From: Bacteroidales bacterium
Lineage (GTDB): Bacteria; Bacteroidota; Bacteroidia; Bacteroidales; UBA932
DNA length: 64,000 bases
NCBI GenBank assembly: GCA_015060405.1
Contig: SUYN01000002.1
Span: forward strand, 62,001-126,000
Direction: 5' to 3'
Shown: piece after piece, positions 16,962 to 24,370 of the stretch
How the letters are laid out: every line of letters starts with the position of its first letter
How positions within the stretch are numbered: the stretch's first letter is position 1
Notes under the pieces: generated by a model
What the model was told of the DNA's origin: nothing
The model's input: the letters and a program-made list of their open reading frames with translations, nothing else
The model's database searches: none
Position numbers and translations under genes: made by a program

Positions 16962-18187
16962 GGCCTTCTCTGCTTTTCCGCAATGACAGATGAGATGTAG
17001 CCGTTGATGTCAAGCGTATCGACGACACCTTCCTTCCACAACAACGGTTTCCCACCCTTGACGGATGAGAGTCCGACATGCATGATACCGTCCGCGAGAG
17101 CCACGGTGTTCCCGCCCATGGACACATATCCCTGCGGAAGATCCGACACTTCTCCACAACGGTAGATTACCCCCTTCTGAGATGAAGACCTTGAATTCAG
17201 GACACAGAAGACTCCGTCACCCTCTACCTGCCATGATGCCACCGTCATACCCGGGCTGAAGGTATATAACAGTTCCTCAGACTTCCACAGGGCACTTGCC
17301 AGCGCAAGATTCCGGCAGGAAAGCACTCCTTCGACACACACCACACCTTGAGATACGGACAGACGTCCGGTAAGGAGGGACGCCCCCTGAGGCAGTGTAA
17401 GCACACACATTGATTCTCCGGCAAATAGCACAGGAGCCCTGGCTCCGACCAATGAGGCAATGTAATGGACCTTCCCGTCGGAATACATCATGTCCCACAC
17501 TTTCTTGACATCATCCCTCAAAGCAGCCTGTTCAGGAACTCCGTTCACTACGGAATAGTACCTTTCCAGAGGGCTGCTTAAAGATGAGGCCTGTTCGCAG
17601 AAGGCAAAGCATATGTCCTCACCATCGCGATAAAGCCGGGAGAAAGTCTTTCCGGAAGGTCTGGATAGCAGGATTTCTCCATTCCTCCGATAAGTGAATC
17701 CTCCATTGTCACGAGGATGGCCAAGAGTATATACATCATCTCCGTCCACTAACATTCCGCATATGACTTCTCTTCCGGAATAGCGGAAGATCTCCTTTCC
17801 ATCCTTCCTGATGACCGTCTCCTCCTGTGTGGAATAATCCGTGTACAGATGACCGCAGATGATCCTGTGCATGTCGGCATCAGGACTTGTCTGATACTCC
17901 TCTCCCACGGGGACCTTCATCATGGGAATACCGTCCGCATAAACGACAAGAGAACATTTCACACTTCCCTTCTCCCTGTCAGCCCGCCAGTCGTAGCCGT
18001 CCGGATAGTCCATGGCCGTGACATAGCATACAGTCCTGTCAGGGTCTGACGACCCGACATTCATTCCCGGTCCTGTCCATATCCCGTCATGGACGTCATC
18101 CCTTGCACTTTCCCCCAGTTCATGCATTCCGCATGATCCAAGCAGCAGTCCTGCACACAATACAATTACATATCTCCGCATAAACAT
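16958..18187 (-). CDS. Hypothetical lipoprotein
   Basis: 409 residues. A lipobox LLLGSC places the lipidated Cys at about residue 19. The mature part has many short beta-strand segments with repeating patterns (RYSGREVICGMLVDGDDVYTLG, YSDGKVHYIASL, VEGDGVFCVLNSR), suggestive of a beta-propeller-like fold. I do not recognise a family. It is a single gene between tsaE, with overlapping convergent stops, and the ispE unit. The imperfect box TTTCTTTG lies 11 bases before the start. Confidence 0.6.
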   Translation of the reverse strand: MFMRRYVIVLCAGLLLGSCGMHELGESARDDVHDGIWTGPGMNVGSSDPDRTVCYVTAMDYPDGYDWRADREKGSVKCSLVVYADGIPMMKVPVGEEYQTSPDADMHRIICGHLYTDYSTQEETVIRKDGKEIFRYSGREVICGMLVDGDDVYTLGHPRDNGGFTYRRNGEILLSRPSGKTFSRLYRDGEDICFAFCEQASSLSSPLERYYSVVNGVPEQAALRDDVKKVWDMMYSDGKVHYIASLVGARAPVLFAGESMCVLTLPQGASLLTGRLSVSQGVVCVEGVLSCRNLALASALWKSEELLYTFSPGMTVASWQVEGDGVFCVLNSRSSSQKGVIYRCGEVSDLPQGYVSMGGNTVALADGIMHVGLSSVKGGKPLLWKEGVVDTLDINGYISSVIAEKQRRP

Positions 18188-18217
18188 TTTTTTCCGTCAA
18201 AGAAACTCAAACATACG

Positions 18218-18256
18218 GAAAGACGGAAATATGTTCGTCACACATTCCCGTCTTTC
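18218..18256. repeat. Inverted repeat between the lipoprotein gene and ispE
   Basis: Arms GAAAGACGG and CCGTCTTTC (9 bp) around a 21-base loop that also carries two GTCACA/TCGTCAC-like words. It has no adjacent T-run, so it may be an operator rather than a terminator. Confidence 0.4.
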
Positions 18257-18303
18257 GTCACATTTTTCTTTTTCTTTAAACTTTTGCTTTTTCTTTAACG
18301 TTT

Positions 18304-19215
18304 TCAGGCCTTGTACAGTGCAAAAAGAGCAGAACCCGAACCGGACATGCTTGCGTAGACTGCGCCGCTGTCGTAAAGCGAACGCTTTATGGATGCCAGC
18401 TCCGGATGTATTGCAAAAACCGTCTCTTCAAAATCATTGACCAGCACCCCGTCCCATTCCTCGACTGGTCTGGCAAGTGCATCTCTCAACGGAACCTCCG
18501 GCATGCGCGGCCTTATGCCGCTGTATGCCTCCTTAGTGGAAACGGAAATGCCGGCAGGAGTCAGGACCTGGATGTCATAACCGGAAAGATCCACCTGAAA
18601 CTCCGTCAGGACCTCCCCTCGCCCCTCACCTGTCATCGGTCTGTTGTATATGAAGAATGCACAGTCGCTTCCCAGCCTTGAAGCATATTCCGCGAGCTGC
18701 TGCTCCGTGAGACCAAGCGAACAAAGGTCATTAAGCATTCTGAGGGCGAAGGCTGCATCTGCCGAGCCGCCGCCGAGACCTGCTCCCACTGGCGAAGTCT
18801 TTTCAAGAAATATCTTCACAGGGGGGAGCTTGAAATCTTCTGCCAGAATGAAATATGCCTTCGCCGTCAGGTCCTTGAGAGGATCCCAGTCCACACCTTC
18901 AGCACGGGCTATGGTTATCATGAGCTTTCCATCCTCGGATATGCCCTGCACCAGCTCAGGTGCATCAGTCTCCTCTATTCCTGTTCCGAAGATGCCTTCG
19001 GACCTGATGCTGCCCTGAGAGGCAGGGACAGAGCTGCCGTATTTTGCAAAAAGGGCAGCGGATGTACTGCTGAAATCGTCCCCTGCTATGATCTCAAGCG
19101 TGTCATGTATGCCGAAATACGGGATGAAAAGGGTTTCAAGGTCGTGAAAACCGTCCTCCCTTTTCCTCAGCACATTGAGTCCGAGATTTAACTTGACGTT
19201 AGGATGGGTGATCAT
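18304..19215 (-). CDS. ispE: 4-diphosphocytidyl-2-C-methyl-D-erythritol kinase
   Basis: A 303-residue GHMP kinase. The N-terminal PNVKLNLGLNVLRKREDGFHDL carries the conserved Lys and the (Y/F)H of the family. The ATP-binding loop is PVGAGLGGGSADAAFALRML, and the C-terminal motif SMSGSGSALFAL is present. IspE phosphorylates CDP-methylerythritol in the non-mevalonate isoprenoid pathway. It follows sufD with a 4-base ATGA overlap. IspG and IspH of the same pathway are Fe-S enzymes, which may explain linkage with suf. An internal stretch at about residues 58-85 (SSTSAALFAKYGSSVPASQG...) looks longer than usual. Confidence 0.92.
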   Translation of the reverse strand: MITHPNVKLNLGLNVLRKREDGFHDLETLFIPYFGIHDTLEIIAGDDFSSTSAALFAKYGSSVPASQGSIRSEGIFGTGIEETDAPELVQGISEDGKLMITIARAEGVDWDPLKDLTAKAYFILAEDFKLPPVKIFLEKTSPVGAGLGGGSADAAFALRMLNDLCSLGLTEQQLAEYASRLGSDCAFFIYNRPMTGEGRGEVLTEFQVDLSGYDIQVLTPAGISVSTKEAYSGIRPRMPEVPLRDALARPVEEWDGVLVNDFEETVFAIHPELASIKRSLYDSGAVYASMSGSGSALFALYKA

Positions 19216-19823
19216 ATCTTCCTTACTGCTTCCTCAAACTTCATTGAAACGCTTTCACGCTCCTCTTCAGGGATGACCTCCAGCACAGGGGCTATGAAGG
19301 ATATCATCTGAAGGACCCTCGCCTCTTCAAGGGTAATGCCGCGAGAGCGCATATAGAACTGCTCTTCCTCATTGAGGCGGCCGATGGTTGCGCCATGCGA
19401 ACATTTCACGTCATCTGCATATATCTCCAGCTGTGGCTTGGTGTCCACTTTTGCGCCATCCGATAGAAGGAGATTGTGATTCTCCTGATAGGCTTCTGTC
19501 CTCTGGGCATCCTGTGCAACGATTATCTTTCCATAGAAATCCACCTTGGATGTACCTCCGGCTATGCCTTTGAACAGCTGGCGCGAGCAACAGTGCGGAA
19601 GATCGTGGTGCATGTCCACAGATATCTTCACCTTTTCGTCATCTCCGCATATATATGCACCATATATATTGGCTTCAGCCCCTTCTCCGCTCAGACGCAC
19701 ATCGAGTTTCACGTCACAGCTGACTCCCGGATACACCAGAAGCACCATGTCCTTCCTCTGTCCGGACTGTACTTCAATGTCCCGCGTCAGTCCGTCGCCT
19801 GAAACAACTATAACTTCAGTCAT
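19212..19823 (-). CDS. sufD: SufD, short form (C-terminal core only)
   Basis: 203 residues containing the SufB/SufD beta-helix core. LEIYADDVKCSHGATIGRLNEEEQFYMRSRGI is the signature SufD region (the stretch here is split by the conserved CSHGAT). C-terminal helices follow (FIAPVLEVIPEEER). Classical SufD is about twice this length with an N-terminal domain that is absent here. sufC ends 12 bases upstream, so no room exists for the missing part. SufD assembles with SufB and SufC2 as the Fe-S scaffold. Confidence 0.88.
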   Translation of the reverse strand: MTEVIVVSGDGLTRDIEVQSGQRKDMVLLVYPGVSCDVKLDVRLSGEGAEANIYGAYICGDDEKVKISVDMHHDLPHCCSRQLFKGIAGGTSKVDFYGKIIVAQDAQRTEAYQENHNLLLSDGAKVDTKPQLEIYADDVKCSHGATIGRLNEEEQFYMRSRGITLEEARVLQMISFIAPVLEVIPEEERESVSMKFEEAVRKI

Positions 19824-19835
19824 AACGTCTGCCTC

Positions 19836-20585
19836 CTAAAGATTATCGTAACCCTTTTCCTCGATCTGCGCGACAAGTTCCTTTCCAGCTGTCTTCACGA
19901 TGCGGCCATCCTTCAGCACATGCACGACATCCGGAACAATATATTCCAGAAGCCTCTGGTAGTGGGTGATGACGATGGCAGACTTCTCCGGAGTGTGGAG
20001 TGAGTTGACACCGTTTGCAACTATGCGGAGGGCATCCACATCAAGTCCGCTGTCTGTCTCGTCAAGGATGGCAAGAACAGGGTCAAGCATAGCCATCTGG
20101 AAGATCTCGTTACGCTTCTTCTCTCCGCCGGAGAATCCCACATTCACTTCACGCTTTGCAAACTCCGGCTTCATCTGCACAAAAGCCATCTTTTCACGCA
20201 TCAGCTTGAGGAAGTCACCTGCCTTGAGAGGCTCCAGTCCCTTGCCTGCACGATGAGCGTTCACTGCAGTCTTCATGAAATTTGTAATCGTCACACCCGG
20301 GATCTCCACAGGATACTGGAATGAAAGGAATATGCCTGCCCATGCCCTTTCCTCCGGAGACATGGCCAGAAGGTCCTGTCCGAGGAACTCGATGCTGCCT
20401 GCAGTCACCGTGAACTGCGGCTTTCCGGCCAGCACAGCGGAAAGCGTACTCTTTCCGGCACCGTTCGGTCCCATCACAGCATGTATTTCACCTTTGCGGA
20501 TGACGATATCCACTCCTTTGAGGATTTCCTTGTCCTCGACACTGGCCCTGAGGCCCTCTATCTTCAATAATATGTCGTTTGCCAT
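19836..20585 (-). CDS. sufC: Fe-S cluster assembly ATPase SufC
   Basis: A 249-residue ABC ATPase. Walker A is GPNGAGKST, the signature is [18 protein letters not shown] ([10 protein letters not shown] is diagnostic of SufC), and Walker B is [16 protein letters not shown]. SufC drives conformational change of the SufB-SufD scaffold during Fe-S assembly. It is separated from pnuC upstream by 124 bases carrying a tandem 60-bp repeat, and from sufD downstream by 12 bases. Confidence 0.97.
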   Translation of the reverse strand: MANDILLKIEGLRASVEDKEILKGVDIVIRKGEIHAVMGPNGAGKSTLSAVLAGKPQFTVTAGSIEFLGQDLLAMSPEERAWAGIFLSFQYPVEIPGVTITNFMKTAVNAHRAGKGLEPLKAGDFLKLMREKMAFVQMKPEFAKREVNVGFSGGEKKRNEIFQMAMLDPVLAILDETDSGLDVDALRIVANGVNSLHTPEKSAIVITHYQRLLEYIVPDVVHVLKDGRIVKTAGKELVAQIEEKGYDNL

Positions 20586-20604
20586 ATGTAAATTATATCT
20601 TTTC

Positions 20605-20706
20605 TCACACCTGTGACACTTTCTGGCCCAAAACTGACACAGCTGTTTCCTATTTATATTTCTGCTACACCTGTGACACTTTCAACCTCAAAGATGACAC
20701 AGCTGT
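20605..20706 (-). repeat. Tandem 60-bp repeat inside the suf operon
   Basis: Two units with an exact 60-base period share ACACCTGTGACACTTTC and TGACACAGCTGT; the sequence between them has diverged. Within each unit the two blocks are an imperfect inverted repeat (10 of 12 positions) that could fold as a hairpin in the transcript. It fills the pnuC-sufC gap. Confidence 0.75.
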
Positions 20707-20709
20707 CCA

Positions 20710-21369
20710 TCAACCATTGTTCCTGTACAGTTTATACCATGTAAACAGCGACCATACACCGTTTATGAGGTAGAGACAGCTGACTATCGGCATAAAGACC
20801 AGTCCGGCCTTCAGGTAGAGTGTCAGATTCGCTATGTTCACAAACAGCCAGGCTATCCAGCAGTCCCACTTCTTGAGCGCAGACAAGGTCTGGGCTGTGA
20901 GGATCAGGACGGTCACGCAGCAGTCCAGGTAAGGAAGAGGGTTTGCAGGGAAATAGCCTGTGAACCACTTCGTTCCCATCTGACTCATCAGCCACCCCCA
21001 CACTGCAGCCATCACAAGGACCAAGGCTATGGTCATCATCCTTGCAGGCCATCCCAGCATCGACACCTTGAGTTCTCCCGTGCCGGCAGAACTCTCCTCA
21101 TCCTTCTTGGGATGCGACCACCTGTACTGTCCCATTATGTTGATACCCAATGATATGGGCTGCAATATAAGGTTTGCATACAGATTCTTCTGCCAGAACA
21201 TGAAGAACAGCAATGCAGTGTACACATAACCTACATAGAAGTTGTACCTGCTGTTCCGTCCCGCCAGAAACACTGTTGTCAGACCGAACAATGCCGACAG
21301 AATATCTATCAGCAACACCGGCCTTCCGCCCATTTCAAAGAGCATGATGTTCCAGAATTCCATATTCAC
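20710..21369 (-). CDS. pnuC: PnuC-family vitamin transporter
   Basis: 219 residues with about seven hydrophobic segments. The PnuC hallmark is present: QYRWSHPKK after the third or fourth helix, and KKWDCWIAWLFVNIANLTLYLK near the C-terminus. PnuC proteins are facilitators for nicotinamide riboside, and relatives carry thiamine, riboflavin or deoxynucleosides. The substrate here is not determined, and no TPP or FMN riboswitch is visible. It lies between sufB (13-base gap) and sufC, an unusual site. A second, different PnuC paralogue is at 33.1 kb. Confidence 0.88.
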   Translation of the reverse strand: MNMEFWNIMLFEMGGRPVLLIDILSALFGLTTVFLAGRNSRYNFYVGYVYTALLFFMFWQKNLYANLILQPISLGINIMGQYRWSHPKKDEESSAGTGELKVSMLGWPARMMTIALVLVMAAVWGWLMSQMGTKWFTGYFPANPLPYLDCCVTVLILTAQTLSALKKWDCWIAWLFVNIANLTLYLKAGLVFMPIVSCLYLINGVWSLFTWYKLYRNNG

Positions 21370-21382
21370 ACATTTTTCAGGA

Positions 21383-22822
21383 TCAACCTACAGAACCTTC
21401 CAGGCTCACCTGCAGGAGCTTCTGAGCCTCGACCGCAAATTCCATCGGGAGCTTGGCCAGCACCTCGCGGGCATAGCCGTTCACTATCAGGCCGACAGCT
21501 TCCTCCGGACCTATGCCTCTCTGATTGCAGTAGAAGAGCTGGTCTTCACTGATCTTCGATGTGGTTGCCTCATGTTCCACCACTGCGGTCCTGTTGGAGT
21601 TCTCGATGTAAGGGAAGGTGTGGGCACCGCATCTGTCACCGATGAGAAGACTGTCGCACTGAGAATAATTCCTGGCGTTGTCCGCTCCAGGAAGCATCTT
21701 CACAAGTCCGCGGTAGCTATTCTGGCTGAGTCCCGCCGATATTCCCTTGCTGATGATCCTGCTTCTTGTGTTCTTACCTATATGTATCATCTTTGTTCCG
21801 GTGTCGGCCTGCTGGTAATTGTTGGTCACCGCTACCGAATAGAACTCCGATGACGAATTGTCACCCTTCAGGATTGTGGAAGGGTATTTCCATGTGATTG
21901 CAGATCCCGTCTCCACCTGTGTCCAGGAAAGATGGCTGCCCTCACCCCTGCATATTCCCCTCTTTGTGACGAAGTTATATATGCCTCCTTTTCCGTTCTT
22001 GTCTCCGGGATACCAGTTCTGGACAGTCGAGTACTTCACTTCGGCATCCTTCTCCACGATAATCTCCACGACGGCCGCATGCAGCTGGTTCTCGTCGCGC
22101 ATAGGGGCCGTGCACCCTTCCATGTAGCTGACGTAGGAGCCCTCATCAGCCACAATCAAAGTCCTCTCGAACTGACCGGTTCCGGCTGCATTTATACGGA
22201 AATAGCTGGACAGCTCCATAGGGCAACGTACTCCCTTAGGAATATATACGAAGGAACCGTCACTGAAGACAGCGGAATTGAGGGCAGAATAGAAGTTATC
22301 ACCCACAGGAACCACTGAAGCCAGATGCTTTCGTACAAGATCCGGATGTTCGCGTACCGCTTCTGAGAAAGAGCAGAATATGATGCCTTTCTCCGCAAGG
22401 GCCGAGCGGAAGGTAGTCGTAACGGACACCGAGTCGAAAACTGCGTCCACAGCCACTCCGGCAAGGGCTTTCCTCTCATGAAGCGGAATACCTAGCTTAT
22501 CGAAGGTCTTTTCCAGCTCAGGGTCTATCTCCTTGGGGCGGTCTTCATCCTTTTTAGGGGCGGCATAATATATTATATCCTGAAAATCGATTTCAGGTAT
22601 GTCCAGATGGGCCCAAGTCGGGACCTTCATCTTCTGCCAGCGGCGGAACGCCTCCAGGCGGAACTCAAGCATCCACTCAGGCTCCTCCTTCTTCGCCGAT
22701 ATCAGGCGTATTATATCCTCATCCAGACCCTTTGGAATGAACTCCTGCTCCACCTTCGTCACGAAGCCGTGTTCATATTCCTTGTCAGCAATGCTGTCCA
22801 ATATTTCCTTATCCTTGCTCAT
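21383..22822 (-). CDS. sufB: Fe-S cluster assembly scaffold SufB
   Basis: 479 residues, the normal SufB length. The N-terminal part includes [22 protein letters not shown]. The core beta-helix begins around residue 200 with [19 protein letters not shown] and [12 protein letters not shown]. The C-terminal signature is [14 protein letters not shown] ([19 protein letters not shown]) with the conserved [14 protein letters not shown]. First gene of sufB-pnuC-sufC-sufD-ispE, transcribed from a TATCTTTG box about 90 bases upstream that is overlapped by a long inverted repeat. Confidence 0.97.
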   Translation of the reverse strand: MSKDKEILDSIADKEYEHGFVTKVEQEFIPKGLDEDIIRLISAKKEEPEWMLEFRLEAFRRWQKMKVPTWAHLDIPEIDFQDIIYYAAPKKDEDRPKEIDPELEKTFDKLGIPLHERKALAGVAVDAVFDSVSVTTTFRSALAEKGIIFCSFSEAVREHPDLVRKHLASVVPVGDNFYSALNSAVFSDGSFVYIPKGVRCPMELSSYFRINAAGTGQFERTLIVADEGSYVSYMEGCTAPMRDENQLHAAVVEIIVEKDAEVKYSTVQNWYPGDKNGKGGIYNFVTKRGICRGEGSHLSWTQVETGSAITWKYPSTILKGDNSSSEFYSVAVTNNYQQADTGTKMIHIGKNTRSRIISKGISAGLSQNSYRGLVKMLPGADNARNYSQCDSLLIGDRCGAHTFPYIENSNRTAVVEHEATTSKISEDQLFYCNQRGIGPEEAVGLIVNGYAREVLAKLPMEFAVEAQKLLQVSLEGSVG

Positions 22823-22866
22823 ATTTCTTTCAAAGACCCCTCGGCCGTGCTCGGGATCACATTAAC

Positions 22867-22926
22867 AAACTGCTATCCTGCAATGCCCGGGCCTATAGCG
22901 ACCCGAACTTGCAAAGATAGCAGTTT
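22867..22926. promoter_or_regulatory. Inverted repeat over the sufB promoter
   Basis: AAACTGCTATC (22867-22877) is perfectly inverted at 22916-22926 (GATAGCAGTTT). With one gap the match extends on to TGCAA/TTGCA. The right arm contains the -7 box TATCTTTG (22912-22919, minus strand) and the left arm lies about 40 bases into the leader, as expected for an operator pair. Confidence 0.5.
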
Positions 22927-22990
22927 CTGATTGATATCCGTTGCCCTCAGGAGGCAAACTTTCAATAATATTTCTATGTACAGAGCCGTA

Positions 22991-23845
22991 TCATGGGTTG
23001 AACACCACCGGAACCGTCATGCGGACGCTTCTTTTCTCGCCTTTATGCTCGGCAGGCACCCAACGCGGAGACTTCTTCACAGCCTCTACAGCAGCCTCGT
23101 TCAAAGCGGAATCAGAGCCGAACAAGGCATGGACATCAGACAGAGAGCCGTCTGTCATCACTGTAAACTCCACTATCACGGTTCTCGACACATCACCAAG
23201 GGAGACTGACTCCGGATACTTCACCTGCGAATTCACCCATAGAGCAAAATCATCGATTCCACCACTCTGGAATTTCGGGCTGATCATTCCGGCTTTCTCC
23301 CTGAGATGAATGTTCCTTTCCTCCCACATGAGCTCGAGTTCCTTCAGGAATTCCTCCTGTTTTCTCTTAAGGTCCACAAGAGGATAGTCAGGCTTCGGAC
23401 AATCTGCCAGCTTCACCTCATCCCTGATGTCATGTACCCTCTCCTTGAGTTTGCCCTTACGGTATTTTCCCACAAAGACAGTTCCGTTGGATCTGTACAA
23501 GGTGTCAAGCCCGTGGTACTTTCCATTCCTGTACTGACCGGAAATGACGATGCCGTTGTCTCTGTAGATCCTTCCGTTGCCGGTCTGCTTTCCTTTCCTG
23601 TAATCACCCCAATAGACTTCTCCATTAGGCTTATAGCATATGCACTTCCCTTCTGGCTTGCCTTTGATGAAAGTGCCTATCACAAGACCGTCCTTATAGG
23701 AATAGAGGATTCCCTCACCTGAGGGCCAGTGACCGTCATAACGATCGTATTGATACTGAGTATGGTCACGCAGATCCTGCGCTTCGAGAGATATTGACGA
23801 CAGAGCAGCCGTCGCCAATATCAGGATTGAGCATAAAGTCTTCAT
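22991..23845 (-). CDS. MORN-repeat protein with TonB C-terminal domain
   Basis: 284 residues with a signal peptide (MKTLCSILILATAALSSISLEA). Four or five MORN repeats (residues 35-125: YDGHWPSGEGILYSYKDG, GKPEGKCICYKPNGEVYWGDYRKG...) precede a helical linker. The C-terminal TonB-like fold (about 195-284: WVNSQVKYPE, TVIVEFTVMTDGSLSDV, AAVEAVKKSPRWVPAEH) matches Bacteroidota energy-transducer TonB_C proteins. It has no transmembrane anchor beyond the signal sequence. Its role is unknown, perhaps an envelope adaptor. It stands alone between sufB and nrdG. Confidence 0.75.
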   Translation of the reverse strand: MKTLCSILILATAALSSISLEAQDLRDHTQYQYDRYDGHWPSGEGILYSYKDGLVIGTFIKGKPEGKCICYKPNGEVYWGDYRKGKQTGNGRIYRDNGIVISGQYRNGKYHGLDTLYRSNGTVFVGKYRKGKLKERVHDIRDEVKLADCPKPDYPLVDLKRKQEEFLKELELMWEERNIHLREKAGMISPKFQSGGIDDFALWVNSQVKYPESVSLGDVSRTVIVEFTVMTDGSLSDVHALFGSDSALNEAAVEAVKKSPRWVPAEHKGEKRSVRMTVPVVFNP

Positions 23846-23902
23846 GATTTCAAAGATTATGCTCTAAAAATAAGAAAAATAATCCGAGAAAACAAACGGA
23901 CG

Positions 23903-24370
23903 CTACCTTTTGGTAAGCTTATGAGTGATGTCTTCCAATGTCGATTCATCGCGCACCAGAAGAAGCCGCTGGTTGGTGGTAGGCGAAGACAACGGACCAC
24001 GTTCTTCAATATAAGGCCCCAGCTTTATGTAATCGAAATTCTTCAGTTCTATGGCAGAGTCCATTTCCTCGCGCCCGGAGTACCATCCCGTCTTGAGATG
24101 AGGATAACTGCCTCTGAGGAAGGCGGCAAGAGCATTTATCTCGCTTGCACGGCCGTCGCCTCCCATGAAGCAGACACAGGTCACAGCATTACCATATATA
24201 CGCAGAAGGACTTCAAGGGCATCATTGTCGAGGATTTCCCCCACATTCTGCTGCAGGTGGGCACTATGACAACCGGGGCATCGGTTAGGACACCCCGTTA
24301 TGTTCAGTGCCAGAGTGACCTGATCAGGAATCTCGGCAAAGACTATGTCGTAGTTGTAGAATTTTACCAT
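23903..24370 (-). CDS. nrdG: Anaerobic ribonucleotide reductase activase NrdG
   Basis: 155 residues from MVKFYNYDIVFAEIPDQ. The ATG overlaps the end of nrdD by 7 bases; longer upstream frames run into nrdD and are not used. The radical-SAM CxxxCxxC motif is in GCPNRCPGCHSAHLQ and a glycine-rich CVCFMGGDG follows. NrdG uses SAM and a 4Fe-4S cluster to generate the glycyl radical on NrdD. A [4Fe-4S] enzyme here is consistent with the nearby suf genes. Confidence 0.93.
   Translation of the reverse strand: MVKFYNYDIVFAEIPDQVTLALNITGCPNRCPGCHSAHLQQNVGEILDNDALEVLLRIYGNAVTCVCFMGGDGRASEINALAAFLRGSYPHLKTGWYSGREEMDSAIELKNFDYIKLGPYIEERGPLSSPTTNQRLLLVRDESTLEDITHKLTKR

Noticed and set aside
19212..19850. 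Frameshifted full-length sufD
   Set aside because: sufC ends 12 bases upstream, leaving no space for the missing half in any frame.
20605..20706. CRISPR array
   Set aside because: Only two units, imperfect and fully intergenic, with no Cas genes.
20586..21382. TPP or other vitamin riboswitch for pnuC
   Set aside because: The gap before pnuC is 13 bases and the conserved TPP/FMN core sequences are absent there and near the second pnuC.
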